A stretch of 37,234 nucleotides of DNA, taken from positions 1 to 37,234 of the forward strand of contig JABANN010000342.1 of the NCBI GenBank assembly GCA_013115125.1, written 5' to 3'. Origin of the DNA: Perkinsus olseni. Its lineage: Eukaryota > Perkinsozoa > Perkinsida. A program made the translations under genes and the position numbers. The notes below the pieces were generated by a model that did not search any database, was not told the origin of the DNA, and saw only the letters and a list, made by a program, of their open reading frames with translations. Of the stretch, positions 8,725 to 18,613 are shown one piece after another (position 1 is the first letter of the stretch; each line of letters begins with the position of its first letter).

Positions 8725-10704
8725 ATGAGACTTTCCCCTCCGATAACTGCAGCCGTAGCGGCATTGGCTCTGGGGCTCTCAGGATGTTCTTCGAGTAAAT
8801 CCAGGACTACTCCGGTACCCTCTCAAAGCGACACGACCTCGCCCGCCACTGTTGTCCCTTCGACCAGTCCAACCCCACTGGTTGCGAGTGTTGACGCTCC
8901 CATGGGTCCAATGGCCGGCCTCATTATCCACGCCAACGACACGTTTCAACAACCCATCATACAGGACGTGGAAGCCTTCTACGGTATACCGTTTGCTGAG
9001 CCTCCCCTTGGTGACTTGAGGTTCCGTGCGCCGCAGGCGTTGAATGACGGTTGGACGCCGACTAGGTTGATGGACACTAAGAAGAGCCATTGTGTTGACT
9101 CGACCGGTGGTGGTCACGAGGACTGCCTTTACCTGAACGTGTTCCGACCGGCTAACGCGAGAGCTGATTCGAGCCTCCCAGTGATGGCTTGGATCTTCGG
9201 CGGTGGTTTCGTCAACGGTGACGCGGCTAACTCCAATTACGATGGTAGCGCTCTGGCCTCGGAGCACAACGTCATTGTTGTTGCTATGAACTACAGGCTG
9301 GGCAACTTCGGTTATTTTGCTTCGGGCTCTTCCTTGGATGAGGAAGGGACGACTGGTAACTGGGGACAGATGGATCAGCAGATGGCATTGAAGTGGATAC
9401 AGAAGAACATCGGTGCCTTCGGTGGCGATAAGGACAGAGTTTTGCTCTTTGGTGAATCTGCTGGTGCCTTTAGTGTCGTCTGGCATATCGCCGCGCCGAG
9501 CAGTGCTGGTCTGTTCCACTCGGCTGTACTCGAGTCTAGTACCAGCCATACCGATATCTTCTTCCAACAACCTCAGGATGCTTATCGTTATTATGACTGG
9601 GTCGCCAAGGAACTCGTCGGCTGCAAAGACGCCAATGATATGGACTGCCTCCGCAAGGCCGATGCCTCCAAGTTCGTTCTACCAGCAGATGTTCGCTTCG
9701 ACGCGACCAAGGCTCCCGAATGGGGATCGCCGATCTTCCCTATGATGCCGGTTGGGCCGTGCATAGACGGTTCTATCCTCCTCGACACCCCTCTGAACGT
9801 GGTCAAGGCTGGCAAGCACAACAAGGTCCCTACAATTGTCGGTGTTAATCGCGATGAGGGCACTGCCTTCGTTGCTGGGTTGTCGGGAGTGATGCCGAAC
9901 GTCCCCAAGCAGCCGACCATGGAGGACGTCCGTACCATACTTTTCTATGTTCTTCAAGACGAGGATGCGGTTGATGAGGCGCTCGAGAAGTACGCTCTGA
10001 ACAACTACGATGATATCTATGGCGAAGTCAACCAGGGCTTCGAGCTAGCCTCGGAGATGATCCGAGATGCGATCTTCCACTGCCCGAGTCGTGCTCTGGC
10101 CAAGGCCCTCAGCGATCAGGGCGGCGACGCTTACGTCTATCTGTTCAATATGAATCCAATTTTCCCTAAGTGGATTCAGGAGATCAACACCGGTGATCAT
10201 GGTATGTTCGGCTTCGGTAACTTCACCCCTGTGCAGATGGGCACATTCCACTCCTCTGAGATTCCCTTCGTTTTCAAGCGTTTCGACCAGCGCAGCATGA
10301 GCCTTCTCAGCATGGACCTTAGCGTCGACATGTATCAAGCGTACATGGGCCATCCTCCTCGAGAGCCCGGTGATGCCTTCCACAGAGTGTCCGATCAGAT
10401 GTCGTGTATGTGGGCTAACATGGCTCACAGCGGTGTGCCTGTAGGTGGCGAAGCGGTCTGCCCGCCCAATCCGCAGCTGACCCAATGGGGCACCTATGTG
10501 GGTAACGCCAGCAACAGCCTTGGTCAGTATCTTCACTTGGGAAGGTCGGTCGAGATGATGCCTGTCAAGCAGACCGTCTACTATCCCGTTTCTGAGTTCG
10601 CGAGCGCTGAGAAGTGCGAATTCTGGGATGCCCATGACTTCGTCTTTCACAACCTAAGGGCTGATCTTGACGAACCTTCTGCTACTACGACGGTCATCGT
10701 TTGA
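8725..10704 (+). CDS. Type-B carboxylesterase/cholinesterase-family protein, copy 2
   Basis: Intronless, 659 aa from ATG 8725. The signal region ends in LGLSGC, with a Ser/Thr-rich linker to about residue 55. The catalytic landmarks match copy 1: VEAFYGIPFAE, EDCLYLNVFRP, MAWIFGGGF, FGESAG (Ser about 245), NRDEG (Glu about 378), TFHSSEIPFVF (His about 509). All triad residues are intact, so an active secreted or surface-linked esterase is expected. The C-terminus (FVFHNLRADL...) resembles the other copies and has no obvious membrane anchor. Sequence 9340-9675 differs at only three silent positions from copy 1 while flanks are much more diverged, which points to recent gene conversion. Long antisense ORFs over both genes are codon-usage shadows. 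Confidence 0.93.
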   Translation: MRLSPPITAAVAALALGLSGCSSSKSRTTPVPSQSDTTSPATVVPSTSPTPLVASVDAPMGPMAGLIIHANDTFQQPIIQDVEAFYGIPFAEPPLGDLRFRAPQALNDGWTPTRLMDTKKSHCVDSTGGGHEDCLYLNVFRPANARADSSLPVMAWIFGGGFVNGDAANSNYDGSALASEHNVIVVAMNYRLGNFGYFASGSSLDEEGTTGNWGQMDQQMALKWIQKNIGAFGGDKDRVLLFGESAGAFSVVWHIAAPSSAGLFHSAVLESSTSHTDIFFQQPQDAYRYYDWVAKELVGCKDANDMDCLRKADASKFVLPADVRFDATKAPEWGSPIFPMMPVGPCIDGSILLDTPLNVVKAGKHNKVPTIVGVNRDEGTAFVAGLSGVMPNVPKQPTMEDVRTILFYVLQDEDAVDEALEKYALNNYDDIYGEVNQGFELASEMIRDAIFHCPSRALAKALSDQGGDAYVYLFNMNPIFPKWIQEINTGDHGMFGFGNFTPVQMGTFHSSEIPFVFKRFDQRSMSLLSMDLSVDMYQAYMGHPPREPGDAFHRVSDQMSCMWANMAHSGVPVGGEAVCPPNPQLTQWGTYVGNASNSLGQYLHLGRSVEMMPVKQTVYYPVSEFASAEKCEFWDAHDFVFHNLRADLDEPSATTTVIV

Positions 10705-11447
10705 AGCGCTCACTACGTATGAGCCGCGCGGTTGGAAGCGCGCATCCGTGCCCCTCCTGATCGTGTCCTTCCTCTCGGCTACATTGATAGCCTCGTTTGT
10801 CCCCTTATTTCTTCGGGCAGGTTTCTATTGCCCTTTGACCAACTGTTTGTCTTTCTCCTACTACATACTTACTCTTCAATCATTGCGATGTTGTGTTACT
10901 GTCAGTTGCGAGCGTGTAGAAGTTCTCTGCTCTCCCGTTCAATAAACTGAATCTGGTATTCAGAATCGGTTCTGAGATTGTTTTGTTCGGCTAAACGGAA
11001 CGCGTTTACGAGACCCGATTCTGAGTTACAGAACTCGTTAATTGAACGACGCTCGGGCGTCTACATGGGCAATCGGTGGACAACCAGAGAACGACGGCTA
11101 CTGACTTGTCTATCAGACCTACGAAGTCGAGAGGGGCCCGTTGGTCAGTTCATATACCACTCAAGTACGCATTTTCCACTTGAAGTCCCACGACAATCAC
11201 TTTCTGGCCAATTTATGATTCCTAGTGTCCTGTGATTGGGAATCAGATCAATCCCTGCCCGTTCTGCGAGCAACTCTCTCGTTAAAAGCTAGCGTGCTGT
11301 GACCAAATTCTCAGCGCACTGTCCCCCATCGAGCTGGCTGGGCCAGCCAAGCTCGCCGCTTCGGCTGCCATCCCACAGGCTCAGCTGTGTTCGCTGAGGA
11401 TAGTGAGTTACCCCGTCTATTCCAGTTTTATCTTATTTTTTGGCCTT
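10705..11447. other. Spacer between carboxylesterases 2 and 3
   Basis: Holds the inverted repeat 10936-11048 and a small imperfect palindrome near 11330. No gene is supported. Confidence 0.45.
10936..11048. repeat. Imperfect inverted repeat, 34-nt arms
   Basis: Arms 10936-10969 and 11015-11048 match at 26 of 34 positions in reverse complement (outer ends CGTTCAAT, inner ends CAGAATCGG), around a 45-nt loop. The left arm contains AATAAA and could double as a polyadenylation signal of copy 2. Related sequence occurs at 3579-3664. Confidence 0.65.
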
Positions 11448-13416
11448 ATGCATTTTGCAACCATCTTGAGTGCAGCATTCGCTGCTCTTCTCATGTCCGG
11501 TTGCTCAGAATTGGACGAGTTGGAAATGACTACTACTGCCGGTTATCAGCCCTTGGGTGATGAGACCACTGAGGCGCCAAAAACCACTACTAGCACGACC
11601 ACTGCTGCTGCCAACTCTCGCGAAGTGATGACCAAGAACGGCCCCATTGTTGGTACTGTGACTCTCGCTGACATGAGGAAGCAACAGCCCATTCGCCAAG
11701 ACGTTGAGGTTTTCTACGGCATTCCTTTCGCCGAGCCTCCAGTTGGTGATCTCCGTTTCAAGGCTCCCAGGGAGTTCCTGAAAACTTGGGACGAGCCTGT
11801 TAACATGACGACTAAGAAGAGTATGTGTGTGCAGACTACCGGAAAGGGTGACGAAGACTGTCTCTATCTCAACGTCTACCGCCAATGCCACCGAGTCCTC
11901 GAAGCTCCCCGTGATGGCCTGGATTTACGGTGGCGGGTATGTCGCTGGTAACGCTCTCGGCTACGACGGCACTGCGCTGGCTGCCGAGCACAACTCCATC
12001 CGGGTCACGATGAAGTACCGGCTCGGACCCCTCGGGTTTTGGGGTTCCCCCGCTTCGTTCGAAGAGGAAGGCACGACTGGCAACTGGGGTCAGCTCGATC
12101 AGCAACAGGCTCTGAAGTGGATACAAAAGAACATCGCTGGCTTCGGCGGTGACAAGGACCGCGTTATGATTTTCGGCGAGTCGGCCGGTGCTTTCAGCGT
12201 GATGTGGCATCTTGCAGCACCCGGTAGCGCCGGGCTCTTCCACGCGGCGATTCTCGAGTCTGGAACCAGTCACACTGGTGCATTCTTCCAACAGCCCGAC
12301 GACGCCTACAAGTACTACGACTGGCTCGCACAGGAAGTCCTAGGTTGCAAGGATGGCAACGATCTGCAGTGCTTGCGTGATGCCGAAGCGACTAAGTTCA
12401 CTTTGCCCAAGGGGATTCGCTTCGACCCTGAGGCCGCTCCTGACTGGGCATCTCCTATTTTCCCGATAATGCCTGTTGGTCCAGTTATTGATGGCGTGGC
12501 CCTGCCCGACGTGCCCTTAGAAGTCGTTCGTGCTGGCAAGCACAACAAGGTGCCTACTATTGCCGGTGTTAACCACGACGAGGGAACCGCCTTCGTGCTG
12601 GCCCTGAAGGCCCTGGTCCCCAACGTGCCCGTAATACCGACTGAGAAGTCCGTGGAGGACACTATTTATTATGTATTGCAAGATGAAGCCGCGGTGAAGG
12701 AAGCTATGCAGCTTTACCCTGTAGATGAGTACGCCTCTGTTTACGGTAAAGAGAACCTCGGTTTTGAACTGGCAGCTGAGATGATCAGAGATGTCATCTT
12801 CCACTGCCCGACCATGGCTCTGGCCGAGGCCCTCTCCGATTAGGGAGGCGACAGCTACGTCTACGGCTTCGAAATGAACCCTCTGTTCCCGAAGATGATC
12901 GCCGACATCAACACTGGTGACATCCCCGGTATGAATTTCGGCAACTTTACCGTAAACCAGATTGGCACTTTCCACTCCGCCGAAATTCCCTTCGTTTTCA
13001 AGAGCTTCAGTGACAAGCCCGTTAGTAAGAAGAACCCGGACCTATTCGACTTGTATATGGGCCATCCGCCGCGCAGGCGTGGCGATGCCTATCATAAGGT
13101 CTCCGACAAGTTCTCCTGCATGTGGGCTAACATGGCCTCCGGTGGTTCGCCTCTCGATGGTGGTGCTGTTTGCCCTGCCGAGCCTGATCTTGTCGAGTGG
13201 GGTGAGTACATGGGCAGTGATGAGAACCCGTTAGGACAGTATCTTCATATTGGTAAGAAGACTACCGAGATGAGGAAGATCCGCGAAGATAACCAGTATC
13301 CTGATTCCGAGTTCCCCAACACTGAGATTTGCAAGTTTTGGGATGCCCATCCAATTGTCTTTCACAACTTGAGATCTGACTTGACTGCTACTACATCTAC
13401 CACCGTTCAAGTGTGA
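11448..13416 (+). pseudogene. Type-B carboxylesterase, copy 3 (broken host gene)
   Basis: Homologous along its length to copies 1 and 2, starting at ATG 11448 with a signal ending in LLMSGC. The reading frame changes near 11880: the stretch encoding the arginine-proline-alanine after NVY has lost 5 bp compared with the paralogues. A TAG at 12841-12843 stands where copy 2 has a Gln codon in the SDxGGD motif. Otherwise the frame is open and well conserved: FGESAGAFSVMW, NHDEGTAF and TFHSAEIPFVF are all present. The two lesions in a well-kept gene suggest recent inactivation; sequencing error in the frameshift cannot be excluded. TAG is used as a normal stop elsewhere (for example at 16068), so code reassignment is unlikely. 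Confidence 0.85.
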
Positions 13417-14011
13417 GCTGGAAGATTTTTTTGACCGCCGCTGTTTGACCTTCTCTGTTCTTGCAAGCGCAATCCAGAAGTGGCCAGCATTTATTGTCAA
13501 CTCCAACCACCAAGGTTTTCCTTGGATAGTTGTTCGGCTTCTCAAGGGCAAGGTGTCCTATGATTCGGGTTTTGCGTTACTGAGTGACAGTACATGTCTT
13601 GTTAAGCACGGATATCGTTCAGCTCGTGGAAGGAATCCAACGCTTGAGGCCGGGAGTGCAACGGAATAACTCCCCAGCCTCTGCACTGCCGAATCGGCCG
13701 CTGCCAAGTTGGTGACACCACTGGGTGTCACATCAGCGACCGACGGAGAAGAGATATGCGATGACTCCTTTCACCCAGGCAGCGTCGTAGATTTCGGGCC
13801 TCGTCTTGGTTTGGTCTGTATTTCGCAGATAGCTGACCCTCCAATATACCTCCAATTTGAGGCCGATAAGCCTCCAATATCTTTCGGTGGTCGCTGCGGC
13901 CTCCCGCGGGCGTGACTCTAGTCGCCGTCTTTTTCGAGCGCATGAGGTGAGTTCCTGATTGTGACTTCCTATAGATTTCCGAGACAATCGCGCGTGCACG
14001 ACATTCCGAAT
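13417..14011. other. Intergenic, no gene seen
   Basis: About 600 bp. Contains a short perfect hairpin at 13712-13731 (GTGACACC, loop ACTG, GGTGTCAC). Small ORFs on both strands carry no recognisable domain. Confidence 0.45.
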
Positions 14012-14260
14012 CGGGCCGCTATGCCAGAGGGGCTGGNNNNNNNNNNNNNNNNNNNNNNNNNNNNNNNNNNNNNNNNNNNNNNNNNNNNNNNNNNNNNNNN
14101 NNNNNNNNNNNNNNNNNNNNNNNNNNNNNNNNNNGGACGTAGTCATCTACTGCATGGGCCCGCTGTGCCAAAGGGGCTGGACGTAGTCATCTACTGCATG
14201 GGCCCGCTGTGCCAAAGGGGCTGGACGTAGTCATCTACTGCATGGGCCCGCTATGCCTAA
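14012..14260 (+). repeat. Minisatellite with 44-bp unit, interrupted by an assembly gap
   Basis: After the gap, full units start at 14135 and 14179 and a partial unit at 14223 (GGACGTAGTCATCTACTGCA then GGGCCCGCTGTGCC). A partial unit (GGGCCGCTATGCCAGAGG) precedes the gap. The true copy number is hidden by the gap. Confidence 0.9.
14037..14134. other. Assembly gap (98 N)
   Basis: Run of N inside the 44-bp minisatellite; the gap size may be an estimate and probably reflects collapse of the tandem array. Confidence 0.98.
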
Positions 14261-15047
14261 TGGCCCAGAAGCATACTTAAGTATGATTTTCTCCTCGACC
14301 ACGGCGAATGAGCAATCACCGCCGGCTATTGGCCGCCTTTCAAAATTGCGATAAATCTCACATCGATTGGTGCCCCCTATGCAGCCGAACTCGGAAGTTG
14401 TCCCAGCGAAATCGGCTCCGAGCGATTTTCGTTCGACAGAAGCTTTCCTTATACATCGTAATGTACATGGTATATTCGCCACATCTCTCAGCACAAAGGG
14501 CTGTCATGCCAATAATACACAATTGTGGTCTTCAAAACTCTTCAACCGCCAGCTGCTGCAGTCCTCGTCAGGGAGCAAAATCGCAGAGCATCATCCTTCA
14601 ACAGCCAGCCGCATCAGTCTACATGACTGGCCCCGTTGCTAGTCCGATGGGATGTCCCGCTGATCGGCAGCGAGGACATCCAGGCGTTTTTCACAACAAT
14701 TCTCTCTCACAGGACTGTATTGTCCATGTTTCAGGTTTTTGGTCATGCCCTTCCGCGGGTGCGTTTCGGTCAACGGCGGCGTTGGTTACGATTGCAGCCA
14801 TCTGTGTGTCCGATTAAGTGGCGTTCACCATCGATGTAATTAGCAGCTTCTCATGGTCCACTCACCGTCGAGAGGCGGATCTCCACCGAGTTTCACAGCA
14901 CCCTACAGTACTGTGAAACTAGAACGCGCAGTTTCGCTGGACGAAAGTCTATACAGCATCACCATCTAGTGCTCCTTTGCCTACTACGTGCAGATAGCCC
15001 GCCTTGAACAGAGATGCGTTGTGTTTGGAGGCTGCTCCACGTTTGCC
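14261..15047. other. Intergenic region upstream of secreted-protein gene A
   Basis: Contains copy 1 of the three-copy dispersed repeat (14438-14560). The ORF of 169 codons crossing it has no domain and runs through the repeat, so I do not count it as a gene. Confidence 0.45.
14438..14560 (+). repeat. Three-copy dispersed repeat, copy 1
   Basis: Shares AGCTTTCCTTATACATCG, the GCCAC(A/G)TCTC block, GGGCTG(T/C)CATGCCAAT, GTGGTCTT and CAGCTGC with copies at 17964 and 22003. No coding capacity is obvious. Confidence 0.75.
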
Positions 15048-16070
15048 ATGCAGTTCAACTCGTCCCTCATCGCGATTAGCATCATCAATCGAGTATTCCT
15101 GCCCGTCTGCCTGTTGCTCCGCGGGGTCACACACGTTTCTGCTACAACAACACCTCGCAGAAGATGCCAGGCCTCGACCCACCCTTCTCAAGATGACCTT
15201 CCGTCCGGCGTGTACGACTCGGGAGCGCTGTCTCGTCTCGAACTGGGGAATATAACCTCGGTTCGTATGAGCGTTGAGCACTTGGACGATGTGTGTAGGG
15301 TGAATACTACCTTCACGGGTCGATTGTTCAGCAAGTCTTTCTACTATCCGGTCTATAAGCTGGCATCCACAACTCTATTGGCGAGTCTTCGACGGCGTGG
15401 GATCGCGAGGTGCTTCTACTTTCCGAAACCCTGTAATCACGAGATGTCAGCTTTAATTTCGTCGGAGACAGACTTGCAGAAACTGAGAGGTGTCAGCAGC
15501 GTTCTTCTGTGCACTGAGACGGGATCCACCAACAGCAAGGCGGATTTGGTACTCTACTTGGACGCCATTCGAGGGCCCCAAAAACACTTCATCGACCTCA
15601 GAGTGCCCGTGCATTTGACGCTTGGAGCCACTCGAAATGACAGCCCGTCTTCGTCTCCGTTGAGAGGAAAACGTGATACCCAGCAGCATAGCAGCGGGTC
15701 TTCATCCCCCCAGAGAGGAGCATCTGCGAATGTCGGTGAAGCCCCTAGGAAGCGGCCTCGCTTGACTCATACCAGTAGCAAACGTCTCAAAGACGGGCAC
15801 TATTATGATTTCTTTACCATAATTGATGTTAAAACCGGAGATGACGGAGGCCAGCGTGTTGAACTCACATCGACAACTGACGACCTGGAGTTGGTGATAA
15901 TCGATGGATTGTTGATTCCGGCGGAGGACCCTCTCGCCCCGGGCTGCTTCAGAATTGACGGAACAACGCGTTCGGGACTCCGCCTGTGCCCGAATGGGGA
16001 TGTCACGCTTATTTTGAAAGGCCTCGGACAAGATAGACCGTTGGTATTGGTTTCAAAGGTGCAGTTGTAG
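15048..16070 (+). CDS. Secreted protein A with RKRPR cluster (unknown family)
   Basis: Intronless, 340 aa from ATG 15048; this is the first start giving a hydrophobic signal (about residues 5-25, VFLPVCLLL), followed by a Ser/Thr/Arg-rich segment. The body has several N-glycosylation sequons (for example NIT, NTT), a middle low-complexity Ser/Pro-rich region (about 200-230), a basic cluster RKRPRL at about 234, and a C-terminal beta-rich half including TSTTDDLELVIIDGLLIP. I do not recognise the family. A tandem paralogue follows at 17053 and preserves the basic cluster and the C-terminal block. The combination of secretion signal and nuclear-localisation-like cluster would fit an exported effector, but that is inference; the cluster could also be a protease site. 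Confidence 0.8.
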   Translation: MQFNSSLIAISIINRVFLPVCLLLRGVTHVSATTTPRRRCQASTHPSQDDLPSGVYDSGALSRLELGNITSVRMSVEHLDDVCRVNTTFTGRLFSKSFYYPVYKLASTTLLASLRRRGIARCFYFPKPCNHEMSALISSETDLQKLRGVSSVLLCTETGSTNSKADLVLYLDAIRGPQKHFIDLRVPVHLTLGATRNDSPSSSPLRGKRDTQQHSSGSSSPQRGASANVGEAPRKRPRLTHTSSKRLKDGHYYDFFTIIDVKTGDDGGQRVELTSTTDDLELVIIDGLLIPAEDPLAPGCFRIDGTTRSGLRLCPNGDVTLILKGLGQDRPLVLVSKVQL

Positions 16071-17052
16071 TTGAGCAGGACTCCGTCTTCCTCTAACGAT
16101 GTAGTTGTAATGTACTTTGTCAGCGACGGTGCTGTTACTCCCATCCATCGCAGTGGGTCGATGAGTGATGGTTGTTCAAGTGGCACTTGGCAAGTGCATT
16201 GGCTTTGCCTTTTTTGAAATGTGCCCTGATGTCATCTATGATTTATAAACTGTGTTCGTTGTGATCACTTCTATTGTGTTCTGGTCCAATCACACCTTGT
16301 CATACCAGAACTGGGCTGTTAGAATCGGCATGGCTTCTCCATGACCGGTTGCAGCTGAGCGTACAAGTTGCCGGTCGGACCGGCGACTTGGACGAGTTCC
16401 CACCAGCAGTGGTGAGAACTTGTGCGTCTGCGTGCTAGTGTACGCAGGCACATGGCGAAGAACTAGGATCCTAACAACACCTTATGTATTGTCGAACTTG
16501 GTATGTAGATGGAAATATCGGAAGAGCTCGTATTCGTATGATATTAATATCGACGATACGTGCAGAAAGGTGCACTAAGTCATGGATTGCTCGTTATTAA
16601 GGACAGTTTCAATCGATAAGTGCAGAAATATGAAATTGCCGTTTGTGTATTGGTGTATTTGTATCTTACGCATTACCCTTATTGTGATGTACTGTAGCCG
16701 TGATGTAGTATTCTTCGCCATCTTCGAGCAGCCTTCTCGCCAGGTGAAGGATAGCCAGTATAGGAGTACAGCTGCGGGCTCGAAATTGTTGTCTGATATT
16801 GTATTATCGTCTAAATTAATAGAGATTTAATGGGTTTATTTTTTTCTATCAGAGCACTTTATCAGGTCTATGTTCCTACATGCAGACTGTTTGATGTTTC
16901 TGAAATAAGTGGTTAATAGAGGCCTCGTTCGGATAATGATAGAGGTATCTCGATTTTCCTAGACGGCATCCCTTTTTCCTATTAAAGCCGGGTCACGCTT
17001 GAAGGCTGTCTCACGTCTTCTATGCAGTTGAGGGCTCGTCCTGAATCGTACT
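16071..17052. other. Spacer between secreted-protein genes A and B
   Basis: About 980 bp, more AT-rich after 16480. Contains the hairpin cluster 16364-16449. The ORF at 16582-16830 has no domain and weak support. Confidence 0.45.
16364..16449. repeat. Three consecutive hairpins
   Basis: Hairpin 1: arms 16364-16376 and 16378-16390 (CAAGTTGCCGGTC against its complement, one wobble, 1-nt spacer). Hairpin 2: 16395-16405 and 16410-16420 (one mismatch). Hairpin 3: about 16426-16435 and 16440-16449. They are spaced by only a few bases and could form a structured RNA. Confidence 0.6.
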
Positions 17053-17965
17053 ATGATCAACCCAAAATCACCATTCGTCAGTCTGCTGTTGCTTCTCTTC
17101 GCCGCAACGCACGGTTCTGCTACGACACTTGAACGCAGACCTCGCGGACCCGCGATTCAACCAGTTCGAGATGACATCCCTTCCGGTATTCACAGTTCGA
17201 GTTTGCCTGTACACTCTGGGCTTGGCAGTATCACAGCGCTTAGTCTGGGCGTGGGGCCTTCCGGCTATGCATGCGCGCTGAACTTGACTTTCTTTGGCCA
17301 ATTCTCCCCTATGTCTTTCAGATCGCCGCTTTATCATCTCGATGCCCTGGTCTGAGATTTCGTCAACCTTAGTGCTGCTACTTTTCGCGTTTTTGTACTC
17401 GTCAAATCTCGAATTTAATTTCGTCGGAAACTGGTAGACTCCGAGAGAGAGGTATCAATAGGGTCCTTCTGTGTTCGAGAAATGCATCCACCAGTAGGGA
17501 ACCAGAACTGGTGCTTTACTTAGATGCTGTCCGCGGGCGACGTAGTCAGTATGTAGAGTTCAACTTGCCGGTGGGGCTCGGCCATGGCGCTCTTCATACC
17601 AATGGAGACGGGGAGGGCTCCGATGGTCAGCCGGTCAGGAAGCGCCCGAGATTGACGCGTGTTAGTGGCAAAGCTATTAAAGACGGACAATACTCTGGTT
17701 TTCCACCGTTATGGGTGTGGAAACCGGCGAGGATGGACGTCAACATGTTGTACTCACATCGACCACTGACGACCTGGAGATGATTATCATCGGAGATGCC
17801 TTGTTGATTCCGGCTGATGACTATCTTACCACCGGCTTCTTCAAGCTGGGCGAAGCAGCGTATCCGGAACTTCGGGTGCGGCCGGATGGAAGGGATACGG
17901 TTATTTTGAGTGGCCTCGGGCATGATAGAAGGTTGATATTGGAAGCCGGGGCGCAGCTCCGATAG
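17053..17965 (+). pseudogene. Secreted protein B, broken tandem paralogue of A
   Basis: ATG 17053 opens a clean signal peptide (LLLLLFAATHG) and a mature start DDIPSGI that aligns with DDLPSGV of protein A. The frame stops at 17353 (TGA) after LYHLDALV. From about 17415 homology resumes (ISSETG, then VLLCSRNAST, LVLYLDAVRG) and runs through the basic cluster RKRPRLT near 17637. A 1-bp frame change near 17700 is needed to reach the C-terminal block TSTTDDLEMIII ending at TAG 17965. Hence a stop plus at least two frame changes relative to A. No intron with good splice signals explains all of them, so I call it a pseudogene of a host gene; a spliced gene with assembly errors is less likely. Confidence 0.7.
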
Positions 17966-18090
17966 CAGCTTTCCTTATACATCGTGCTGTAAATGATATA
18001 ATCGCCACGTCTCGCACCACTGAGGGCTGCCATGCCAATATTACACTATAGTGGTCTTGAAAAAACTCTTCTCGTCATCAGCTGCGCCGG
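17964..18090 (+). repeat. Three-copy dispersed repeat, copy 2
   Basis: Begins at the stop codon of secreted-protein pseudogene B and aligns with 14438-14560 (AGCTTTCCTTATACATCG, ATCGCCACGTCTC, GGGCTGCCATGCCAAT, GTGGTCTTG). Confidence 0.75.
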
Positions 18091-18613
18091 TCTTGTTAGT
18101 ATGAAATGTCGAATGTTCAGCTCTAGTTAAACAGAGCTCCCTTTTTGATGGAGATGTTACTGTCAACCTCGTACTCAGCTGTTTCGTGGGTGCCCGAGTC
18201 GCCCAGGGATAATCGACTTCTTCATACCTTCTCCGCAGTGGCTTCAGTGTAGATACCGTTATCTTCTCTTTATGCTATCGATTCCCGATTGAAACTGTCC
18301 TCAATAACGAGCAATACATGACTTAGTTATCACGTCATCCTGATGTCTTCATGCCTTCTCTTGATGTTATCACGACAGTCACTACCGGATAGTGCATGAT
18401 GCTCGTGAAGCTAGGATGAGGTTATTCTTGTCATGCTTGCGATGTTTATTTTATCAGTTACTCGAAACGATCTTTGGTTGGGTTCTAACAGTATCAATCA
18501 CCGTCGGTTTATCATTCGACCATTCTTTCGTAACAAGGTCGCGAGCGTTGAAGCTAATGATCGTTATTACGACCCACCCTTGTGGTTTGGAGTGAATGCT
18601 TCTCAGTTCATTG
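18091..18613. other. Region upstream of the ARP6-like gene
   Basis: About 520 bp without a supported gene. An in-frame upstream ATG of the ARP6-like gene lies at 18596. Confidence 0.4.

Noticed and set aside
12841-12843. TAG read as glutamine (stop-codon reassignment)
   Set aside because: TAG ends other genes here (16068, 17963, 28703), and the same esterase copy has a second lesion, so a nonsense change is simpler.
14308-14817. A 169-codon ORF as a gene
   Set aside because: It runs through copy 1 of the dispersed repeat, and the same frame is not open in the other copies.
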